Shown piece by piece: positions 13,721 to 18,834 of a stretch of DNA of 18,834 bases. Position 1 is the stretch's first letter, and the number at the start of each line of letters is the position of its first letter. This DNA comes from Acidulodesulfobacterium_A sp049965795 (GTDB lineage: Bacteria > SZUA-79 > Acidulodesulfobacterales > Acidulodesulfobacteraceae). The notes below the pieces were generated by a model that was given only the letters and a program-made list of their open reading frames with translations, had not been told where the DNA came from and did not search any database. The stretch lies in assembly GCA_049965795.1 (NCBI GenBank), contig JBMFVW010000030.1, positions 1-18,834 on the forward strand. Reading direction: 5' to 3'. The position numbers and the translations under genes are program-made.

Positions 13721-14065
13721 CTATTTAGGTAAATTTAATAATATAGATTTTTCTTTTTTTGGAATGTTTTTTTCGTGATTACCAAATTCTTTCAGGTCTT
13801 TAAAAATTTTTTCGATTCTTTTGTCGTTAAGTTCGTAGCACATCATAACACCGTCTCTTTTGCAGCTTACTATGCCTTTATTTTTAAGGGATATAAGGTG
13901 CTGAGAAACCGTAGCCTGAGAAATTCCCAAAGATTCCCAGATATTTTTAACGCAGGATTTATTGCTTACCAGAACCTCTATTATTTTAAGCCTTATAGGG
14001 TGTCCGAGTGTTTTTAGAAGTTCGGCTTCGGTTTTATATTCTTCCCCGATATTAATTTCATTCAT
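13721..14065 (-). CDS. ArsR-family winged-helix transcriptional regulator
   Basis: This 114-residue protein has the ArsR fold: LLKTLGHPIRLKIIEVL (helices 1-2, residues 17-32), then SQATVSQHLISLKNKGIV (recognition helix, 49-66) and the wing CKRDGVMMCYEL. Such repressors leave DNA when they bind metal or when cysteines are oxidised or persulfidated. Cysteines present are Cys38, Cys68 and Cys76. Cys38 sits where ArsR-type proteins have the first Cys of C-V-C, but the second is Lys here, so classical arsenite sensing is doubtful. The neighbouring DsrE-like gene makes a sulfur- or redox-responsive role possible, but that is inference. A consensus promoter with an inverted repeat lies upstream, suggesting autoregulation. 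Confidence 0.88.
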   Translation of the reverse strand: MNEINIGEEYKTEAELLKTLGHPIRLKIIEVLVSNKSCVKNIWESLGISQATVSQHLISLKNKGIVSCKRDGVMMCYELNDKRIEKIFKDLKEFGNHEKNIPKKEKSILLNLPK

Positions 14066-14141
14066 AATAGTTTTGCGCTGATACCCTTAAAATTAATTGC
14101 ATAGAAATATTTATATATACATATATACAATATATTTATTT

Positions 14142-14184
14142 ATTATAATTAATTGAACCGATTTTGTCAATAAAAATTGACAAA
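14142..14184 (-). promoter_or_regulatory. arsR-like gene promoter with an inverted repeat across the -35 box
   Basis: On the reverse strand, TTGACA (14165-14170), a 17-bp spacer and TATAAT (14142-14147) match consensus perfectly. The -35 box lies inside an inverted repeat, TTTGTCAAT, 4 nt, ATTGACAAA (14163-14184), a good operator candidate. Transcription would start near 14135, about 70 nt before the arsR-like ATG. The same repeat could be a second hairpin after the dsrE-like gene. Confidence 0.75.
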
Positions 14185-14187
14185 TAG

Positions 14188-14213
14188 AGGCTCCCGCGTA
14201 ATTTCGGGAGCCT
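14188..14213 (-). terminator. GC-rich hairpin terminator after the dsrE-like gene
   Basis: AGGCTCCCG (14188-14196) and CGGGAGCCT (14205-14213) pair perfectly over 9 bp with an 8-nt loop. This is the most GC-rich hairpin in the window. It lies 55 bp beyond the dsrE-like stop and before the arsR promoter. The following T-run on the reverse strand is imperfect (CTATTTG). Confidence 0.7.
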
Positions 14214-14268
14214 TAAAATTTTACGGTTTGACTTTGGGCTTTTGATTATATTTTCTGCTGTTTAAAAA

Positions 14269-14739
14269 TTAAAATGCAAGATGGATTTGAGAATTAGCGG
14301 CATATTCCATAAAAGTAGCAGCGCCAGCGTATTCTACGCCGTCAATCATATCTTCCTTTTTGAAACCGAACAGATCCATAGTCATCTGGCATGCTATAAG
14401 CCTTACGCCGGTTTCCTGACATAAAGATATAAGTTCCGGAACAGATGCTACGCCGTTTTTCTTAATCATCGATTTCATCATAGATGTAGCCATTGCGGTC
14501 ATTCCCGGCAGAGTGCCGATAATATTCGGAACAGGCATAGGCATTGCGGGGTTTGCAATAGGAGCGACTTTTAGAGTATCTCCCGCATCTTTTTTAAGTA
14601 TCTGCAATCCGTAAAAGGTAAAAAATATCGCAGTTTCGATATCCAGCGTAGCCGCGGTTGATGCCAGAATTAACGGGGGATATGCCATATCCAGCGTTCC
14701 GTGAATAGAAATGATAGCCATTTTTGTTTGATCAGCCAT
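14269..14739 (-). CDS. DsrE/DsrF/DrsH-like family protein (DsrE3-like sulfur carrier candidate)
   Basis: This 156-residue protein has the DsrE-like fold pattern: MAIISIHGTLDMAYPPLILA at the start, AIFFTFYGLQILKK, and then VRLIACQMTMDLFGF with Cys117. ELISLCQETGV and DGVEYAGAATFMEYA complete the family signature. In relatives the cysteine in the A-C-Q-M-S-M-type motif carries sulfur as persulfide or thiosulfonate, together with TusA or sulfur-oxidising complexes. None of those partners is in this window. Methionine-rich segments (65-92) are notable. The gene has a strong AGGAGAG site before its ATG and appears to be its own transcript, ending in the GC-rich hairpin. Assignment to the DsrE3 subgroup is from recognised motifs and not certain. 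Confidence 0.82.
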   Translation of the reverse strand: MADQTKMAIISIHGTLDMAYPPLILASTAATLDIETAIFFTFYGLQILKKDAGDTLKVAPIANPAMPMPVPNIIGTLPGMTAMATSMMKSMIKKNGVASVPELISLCQETGVRLIACQMTMDLFGFKKEDMIDGVEYAGAATFMEYAANSQIHLAF

Positions 14740-14982
14740 TTTTTTTCTCTCCTTAAATTAAATAAACGTTAAAATTGATTTTACATTCTAAAACATAATT
14801 AAATAATGCAAGCGTTCATAAACTATATAAATAAAAAGGCCGATATTTTTAAATTTACCATTTTTTTAAATAAATGGCAAGAAAAAATCTTTTTTACGTT
14901 AACATAAAAAAAATTATTTTTTATGGATTATTTTAGTAAAAACGGCGGTTTTAGAGATAAAAAGAGGAAAAAATAGCTAAAT

Positions 14983-15012
14983 TTGACTTTTATATTTCAT
15001 TTATGGTATATT
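14983..15012 (+). promoter_or_regulatory. Promoter of the lytic transglycosylase gene
   Basis: TTGACT (14983-14988), an 18-bp spacer and TATATT (15007-15012) fit a sigma-70 type promoter. The expected start near 15019 leaves a leader of about 78 nt. Confidence 0.55.
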
Positions 15013-15020
15013 TTTAATAT

Positions 15021-15041
15021 TAAATAGTTTAAAACTATTTA
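15021..15041. repeat. Perfect palindrome at the transglycosylase transcription start
   Basis: TAAATAGTTT (15021-15030), one nt, AAACTATTTA (15032-15041). It sits right at the predicted start of transcription, where it could be an operator or form a 5' hairpin. Confidence 0.6.
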
Positions 15042-15096
15042 TTTATGCATAAAATATGTATTATTTAGATTAATTTTATTGATTTTGGAGTAAATT

Positions 15097-15918
15097 TTGA
15101 AAAAAATTATAAAATTATTTTTGAAATTAAAAAACAGCTTAAGAAATTTAATAGCCGAAATAAAATTTAAATATTTTTTGCCCTATTTTTTGCTTCTTTC
15201 GGTTCTTATTTCCGCGGCTTTTTTATCTTATTTTTATGTTATGCCCATGTATTACGGCTACATAAAAGAACGGCAGGACGTGAAGTTTCTTAAGCAAAAA
15301 ATACGCATCGATTACGAAAAAATAAGGGTTTTTAAGATTATTAAATCGTTTAATTCCGGACTGCCGGTATCCGAAGAAAAGAAGGTTTCAAACCTTATTT
15401 TTAATTTAGGCGAAAAATATAAAATAAATCCGGCTCTTATTTTGGCGGTCATCAGAGTCGAAAGTTCTTTTAATAATTTTTCCTATTCAGACGTCGGCGC
15501 CGTCGGCCTAATGCAGATTAAGCCGATAACCGGACTTTATTTAATTAAAAAATACGGAATAAAATCTAAAAAGTATAATTATAATACTAAATATATAGAA
15601 TATCTTCCCGTAAACTACCTCTACAATCCTTCTTTGAATATTAAAATAGGCGCTAGATATTTATTGAGTTTGTTATACGAGTTTAAAAATTTAAAACTTG
15701 CCCTTTTTGCTTACAATGTCGGTCCTACTTTAGCTTACCGGACTTTAAGCTTCACGAAAACAGAAAACGGAAAAGTTAAATTTAAACTTAATGCAAATGA
15801 AAGCACCAACCGCCTGTTTTCAGATTTCTATTACGGTTATTATAAGAGAGTTAAAAAGTATTTTGCGATTTATAATAAAGATATTTTCAAAAGCAAAAAA
15901 ATAAATATAAAAGATTAA
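15097..15918 (+). CDS. Membrane-anchored lytic transglycosylase (SLT-domain)
   Basis: This 273-residue protein cleaves peptidoglycan glycan strands in the periplasm. One transmembrane helix (about 27-48, YFLPYFLLLSVLISAAFLS) anchors it to the inner membrane. The SLT catalytic domain spans about 95-225. It shows NPALILAVIRVESSFN with catalytic Glu122, VGAVGLMQIKP (133-143), NPSLNIKIGARYLLSLL (177-193) and ALFAYNVGP (202-210), all in the usual order. The start is TTG 15097 with GGAG 7 bp upstream. There is no separate cell-wall-binding domain. The gene stands alone between its own promoter and the convergent permease gene. Similar small anchored enzymes serve wall turnover or help assemble envelope machines; which applies is unknown. 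Confidence 0.9.
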   Translation: MKKIIKLFLKLKNSLRNLIAEIKFKYFLPYFLLLSVLISAAFLSYFYVMPMYYGYIKERQDVKFLKQKIRIDYEKIRVFKIIKSFNSGLPVSEEKKVSNLIFNLGEKYKINPALILAVIRVESSFNNFSYSDVGAVGLMQIKPITGLYLIKKYGIKSKKYNYNTKYIEYLPVNYLYNPSLNIKIGARYLLSLLYEFKNLKLALFAYNVGPTLAYRTLSFTKTENGKVKFKLNANESTNRLFSDFYYGYYKRVKKYFAIYNKDIFKSKKINIKD

Positions 15919-15920
15919 TT

Positions 15921-15949
15921 ATTTATTTGATTAAATTAATCAAATAAAT
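15921..15949. repeat. 29-bp perfect palindrome at the convergent gene ends; probable bidirectional terminator
   Basis: ATTTATTTGATTAA (15921-15934), a central A, then TTAATCAAATAAAT (15936-15949). The arms are 14 bp with no mismatch. The palindrome begins 3 bp after the transglycosylase stop and includes the stop and last codons of the permease gene. No T-run follows on either side, so it is not a textbook terminator. Confidence 0.8.
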
Positions 15950-16863
15950 TGAGAGCCGTTATTTTTTACGTATCTCAATGATTTAACAAAAGATATCGTA
16001 AGTATAAATAAAATTATAAAAATAACCAAAAAGAATCCTACTCCGAGATTATGAAGGTTGTGAACTTTTATCGGCGTTATAAAACCCCACTGTATAAGTT
16101 TCGGAAAAGTTAATTCCATTATAGCCGCAATAACGAATGCCAATCCGCCCCAGAAAAGAGTCATGCCGGACGTTCTCCTCGCGATGTACCGAATTCCTTT
16201 TTTTGGGATTTTAAGTTTTTCCATAAATCTTCCTGCAAACATGCCTATTACTATCTGCGTAGCCATAGTTCCGAGACCGAACAGAAGTCCCGGCAGAAAG
16301 CCCGTATATTCGTTGGGCATTTTAGGAGCGAGAACGGTATAAACTATTATAGCAAATGCACCGGTTCCCCATCCGGCGATAAATCCGTGCAAAAGAACCA
16401 TATATATTGGGATGGGTTTTGATTTCCCGTCAGGGTTATCGGAACTCTCTTCCGAATGTTCATCTTTTAATGTTTTAATTTTTAAAAACCGTATTAATAT
16501 TTTTTCCAATTTTTCGAACAGTTCGAAATTTTCGCCGAGTCCGATTACATAAGCGCCGGCAAACGACATAACTATTCCAACGAATATATATACTACTGGA
16601 ATTACGTCCGGTTTGGTTAAAATTTTTCCAAGAGCAAAATATGCAAGTTCGGAAGCGACTGCCCTCTGAAAGGTGAAGGCAAGCGAGAAAAGAAGTCCGG
16701 TTTTGAATCCTCCTTTAGTGCTGTAACTGCCTATCGAATAACTGAAAGTAATAGGCCATGTATGCTCGTCGGGGGTAAATCCATGTACTATCCCGAGAAG
16801 AAAAGCGGTAAGTAAAATAGAGAATAAAGACGTAAAGTTTTGCGGATTATAAAGATTTATCAT
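15940..16863 (-). CDS. Polytopic membrane protein of the UreH/NicO (TauE/SafE-like) transporter type
   Basis: This 307-residue protein has about six to seven hydrophobic helices. The first carries GIVHGFTPDEHTW (residues 24-36), a form of the H-x-x-x-x-D-H metal-site signature seen in nickel/cobalt transporters and UreH-like permeases. A matching half-site, LLHGFIAGWGTGAF, begins near residue 157 and starts the second half. A charged loop (about 125-150, rich in Glu, Lys and Ser) separates the halves. Related proteins move nickel, cobalt or sulfur-containing anions; substrate here is unknown. There is one residue more between Asp and His (P-D-E-H) than in the P-D-H form. No ribosome-binding site is evident before ATG 16863. 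It converges with the transglycosylase gene. Confidence 0.7.
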   Translation of the reverse strand: MINLYNPQNFTSLFSILLTAFLLGIVHGFTPDEHTWPITFSYSIGSYSTKGGFKTGLLFSLAFTFQRAVASELAYFALGKILTKPDVIPVVYIFVGIVMSFAGAYVIGLGENFELFEKLEKILIRFLKIKTLKDEHSEESSDNPDGKSKPIPIYMVLLHGFIAGWGTGAFAIIVYTVLAPKMPNEYTGFLPGLLFGLGTMATQIVIGMFAGRFMEKLKIPKKGIRYIARRTSGMTLFWGGLAFVIAAIMELTFPKLIQWGFITPIKVHNLHNLGVGFFLVIFIILFILTISFVKSLRYVKNNGSQFI

Positions 16864-16966
16864 GTTAAATATTTTATATTTTTATATTATATTTGTAAAG
16901 ATAGGGCTAACCAAAAATTACCGGTAGAAAATTGTAATGTTCGATAAAATAAGGCGATGATTAAAG

Positions 16967-16990
16967 AAAATTAATCTGACTACTTTTCCT
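16967..16990 (-). repeat. Dispersed repeat motif, copy upstream of pyk
   Basis: On the reverse strand the sequence reads AGGAAAAGTAGTCAGATTAA then TTTT. It matches the copy at 12121-12153 apart from a small indel, and the core of the 8556-8740 hairpin. It lies between the permease and pyk genes. Confidence 0.6.
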
Positions 16991-17006
16991 AAATCATAAA
17001 TGTAAT

Positions 17007-17035
17007 TTGCGGCAGGTTATTTTATCTGATATAAT
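17007..17035 (+). promoter_or_regulatory. Probable pyk promoter
   Basis: TATAAT (17030-17035) with TTGCGG (17007-17012) and a 17-bp spacer. The -10 box is perfect and the -35 box is weak. The predicted start near 17042 leaves a leader of about 53 nt. Confidence 0.5.
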
Positions 17036-17094
17036 CGTTATTAATTATTTATGTGTCATTTAACGGGAATCAATAAAAAAAGCTAAAATATAAG

Positions 17095-18615
17095 ATGATC
17101 AATATATATGGCAAAAAAGTTAAAATAGTAGCTACGTTAGGGCCTGCCAGCGACGAAAAGAAGATGATAGAAAAGCTCATAAAAAACGGAGCTGACGTAA
17201 TAAGGCTTAATTTTTCACACGGAAACGAAGATTACTTTGCCGAAGCGATTAAAAAAATAAGGTCGGTATCCGAAAATACGGCAATCTTAGTCGATTTGCC
17301 GGGACCGAAAATAAGAACCGGAAAATTAAATAAAGATTCAATCAATCTGCAAAAAGGCGATGCCGTAATTTTAACGAATAAATATACGCTTTCCGACGAA
17401 CGAAAAATCTATATAGATTATCCTTATCTCTGCGACGATATAAAACCTAAAAATTTAGTGTATATAGACGACGGCAAAATAAAGCTGAAAATTATAAAAA
17501 AGATAAACGGGAACGAACTTGAAGCCGAAATACTCACTAAAGGCGTTCTAAAAGCTGAAAAGGGAATAAATTTTCCTAATTCGAGGCTTAGCATTCCATC
17601 CGTTACGGAAAACGATAAAAAATTTTTAAAATTCGGAGCCGAATACGGCGCAGATATGTTTGCCGTCTCTTTCGTAAGAAATTCCGAAGATATAATTTCC
17701 GTAAAAAATTTGCTTCAAACCGAATATCCGTCTAAAAAATTTTTAATAGTAGCAAAGATAGAAAAAATAGAAGCCGTTAAAAATATAGAGAAAATAGCTG
17801 CCGCCGCAGATGCTTTAATGGTGGCGAGGGGAGATCTTGGAGTAGAAGCTCCGGTAGAAAATATACCAATAGAACAAAAGAGAATTATATATGTCGCAAA
17901 CCGCTATAAAAAACCGGTTATAACTGCTACGCAGATGCTTCTGTCGATGGTTGAAAACGAATCGCCTACGAGAGCCGAGGTTACCGATATTTCAAATGCT
18001 ATTTTTGACGGAACAGACGCCGTAATGCTTTCCGAAGAAACGGCTATAGGAAAATATCCGGACGAAGCAGTTGCTTATATGTCGAAGATTATAAAAGCTA
18101 CAGAGAAAAGTCCTATGTTTTCGGGAGGCGGTTATAAATCGCGGCAGGCTTCCGGAAATTACGGCGGCATCGGCATCGGATATTTAGAACGCCGCAGTAT
18201 AGAGTCCGGCGGTACGGTTAAAATTAAAAAAAACGCCGGCGGTATTTCCGATATAATTGCCGAAACGGCATCCGACGCATCCGAATTGTTAAATAATTGC
18301 ATTATAGCGGCAATAACCAGGTCAGGTTACACCGCCAATTTAATATCGTCGTTTAAACCTCCGGTTCCCGTCGTGGCGGTAGTGCCGGATGACTCCGCAA
18401 AAAGAAGACTGTCATTGAACTATGGCGTTTCCTGCATAACTATGAAAAATATAACCGATAAAAATATCGATTTGCAGGATGTAATAGATTTAATTAAATA
18501 TGAAATTAAAAAATCGGGACATAAATGTCCCGATTACGCCGTGCTTACCGGCGGCGTTCCTATAGGCGAGCCTGGTTCTACCGATTTCGTCAAAATAGTT
18601 AAGCTGAGCCGCTAA
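17095..18615 (+). CDS. pyk: Pyruvate kinase
   Basis: This 506-residue enzyme converts phosphoenolpyruvate and ADP to pyruvate and ATP at the end of glycolysis. Recognisable blocks in order: KIVATLGPASD (8-18), VIRLNFSHG, DLPGPKIRTG, the B domain with GVLKAEKGINFP, the active-site region VAKIEKIEAVKNI (Lys catalytic), MVARGDLGVE, and TATQMLLSMVENESPTRAEV. These are followed by FDGTDAVMLSEETAIGKYP. The C-terminal allosteric domain ends TDFVKIVKL. It is about 25-35 residues longer than typical bacterial forms. The extra length lies in a Gly- and Ser-rich linker (about 342-383) at the join to the C-terminal domain. ATG 17095 has a weak ribosome-binding site. It has its own promoter and no operon partner. 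Confidence 0.96.
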   Translation: MINIYGKKVKIVATLGPASDEKKMIEKLIKNGADVIRLNFSHGNEDYFAEAIKKIRSVSENTAILVDLPGPKIRTGKLNKDSINLQKGDAVILTNKYTLSDERKIYIDYPYLCDDIKPKNLVYIDDGKIKLKIIKKINGNELEAEILTKGVLKAEKGINFPNSRLSIPSVTENDKKFLKFGAEYGADMFAVSFVRNSEDIISVKNLLQTEYPSKKFLIVAKIEKIEAVKNIEKIAAAADALMVARGDLGVEAPVENIPIEQKRIIYVANRYKKPVITATQMLLSMVENESPTRAEVTDISNAIFDGTDAVMLSEETAIGKYPDEAVAYMSKIIKATEKSPMFSGGGYKSRQASGNYGGIGIGYLERRSIESGGTVKIKKNAGGISDIIAETASDASELLNNCIIAAITRSGYTANLISSFKPPVPVVAVVPDDSAKRRLSLNYGVSCITMKNITDKNIDLQDVIDLIKYEIKKSGHKCPDYAVLTGGVPIGEPGSTDFVKIVKLSR

Positions 18616-18648
18616 TTTCTATAAAATCTTATATAGTCGCATTACCAC

Positions 18649-18677
18649 TTGAATAAAAAACTCTATAATGTTATATT
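18649..18677 (+). promoter_or_regulatory. Probable tRNA-Ser promoter
   Basis: TTGAAT (18649-18654), a 17-bp spacer and TATATT (18672-18677). The predicted start near 18684 is about 20 bp before the mature tRNA 5' end. A TATAAT at 18664-18669 is an alternative -10 but lacks a good -35. Confidence 0.5.
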
Positions 18678-18702
18678 ATTTATTATTCTGATTAATTTTC
18701 AA

Positions 18703-18797
18703 GGAGAGATGGCCGAGTAGGTCGAAGGCGTTCGCCTGCTAAGCGAATGTATGTCCTAAAAGATGTACCGAGGGTTCGAATCCCTCTCTCTCCGCCA
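18703..18797 (+). tRNA. tRNA-Ser(GCU), CCA encoded
   Basis: The acceptor stem GGAGAGA (18703-18709) pairs with TCTCTCC (18787-18793), followed by G and CCA. The D arm contains GCCGAGTAGGTCGAAGGC. The anticodon stem TTCGC/GCGAA encloses the loop CTGCTAA with anticodon GCT (18738-18740), which reads AGC and AGU serine codons. A long variable arm (about 18748-18768) and the T arm GAGGGTTCGAATCCCTC confirm a class II tRNA. All stems look intact. Confidence 0.95.
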
Positions 18798-18834
18798 TTT
18801 AACGACGATATTACTTAAACAGCTTTAAACTCTT

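Larger units (their letters stand above)
14740..15096. other. Divergent intergenic region between the dsrE-like and transglycosylase genes
   Basis: These 357 bp contain no plausible ORF. They hold the forward promoter described separately and several AT-rich inverted repeats: CATAAAAAA (14903-14911) / TTTTTTATG (14917-14925), and CCATTT (14858-14863) / AAATGG (14872-14877). I could not identify a convincing dsrE promoter. Confidence 0.6.

Noticed and set aside
14179..14210. Forward-strand TTGACA near 14178 as a promoter
   Set aside because: No -10 box follows at 16-18 bp; the hexamer is the mirror half of the reverse-strand operator.
18688..18700. TCTGATTAATTTT before the tRNA as another copy of the dispersed repeat
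   Set aside because: It lacks the CAG core and flanks, and so short a match is expected by chance in AT-rich DNA.
18703..18797. tRNA-Ser as an integration site for a mobile island
   Set aside because: No integrase gene or duplicate of the tRNA 3' end is visible in this window.

Overview
The window is about 18.8 kb of AT-rich DNA from a Gram-negative bacterium. Two outer-membrane TolC-family proteins, a periplasmic adaptor and an anchored lytic transglycosylase show the Gram-negative envelope. IspG (MEP isoprenoid pathway), a UbiE/MenG quinone methyltransferase, a periplasmic c-type cytochrome and a DsrE-family sulfur-carrier-like protein suggest a quinone-respiring organism with sulfur metabolism. 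A low-GC deltaproteobacterium-like lineage from a sulfur-rich habitat would fit, but this is inference; no rRNA is present to settle it.

Layout. (1) Positions 1-2920 are an accessory toxin-antitoxin island: the 3' tail of one AbiEii-type nucleotidyltransferase, then two complete modules (DUF6922-like antitoxin plus AbiEii-like toxin), then a reverse-strand VapBC pair whose VapC is broken. The three AbiEii genes end in nearly the same 69-nt tail. (2) Positions 3127-4071 hold a short membrane ORF and ubiE. (3) Positions 4284-7486 are a probable operon, tolC-like, hlyD/emrA-like and mono-haem cytochrome c, behind a near-consensus promoter with a palindrome in its spacer. (4) An MscS-type channel follows on the reverse strand. 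(5) ispG and proS are core genes on the forward strand; a 185-bp imperfect hairpin lies before ispG. (6) On the reverse strand, reading downward from 14739, are dsrE-like, terminator, arsR-like, a second tolC-like gene and an fmdB-like zinc-ribbon gene. (7) A lytic transglycosylase gene (+) and a UreH/NicO-like permease gene (-) converge on a 29-bp perfect palindrome. (8) Pyruvate kinase and tRNA-Ser(GCU) close the window.

How they may work together. ispG supplies isoprenoid precursors used in quinone side chains, and UbiE/MenG methylates the quinone ring. The TolC/HlyD pair looks like two parts of a three-part efflux or secretion machine whose inner-membrane pump is not encoded here. The ArsR-type regulator probably controls itself and the second TolC gene through an inverted repeat over its -35 box. 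Intergenic DNA carries many AT-rich inverted repeats, and a short motif related to GTNTCAGATTAATTTT recurs at three intergenic sites, suggesting a dispersed repeat family. I found no CRISPR array, complete insertion sequence or prophage gene. The best candidates for something undescribed are the AbiEii array with its shared tail cassette and the dispersed hairpin repeat.
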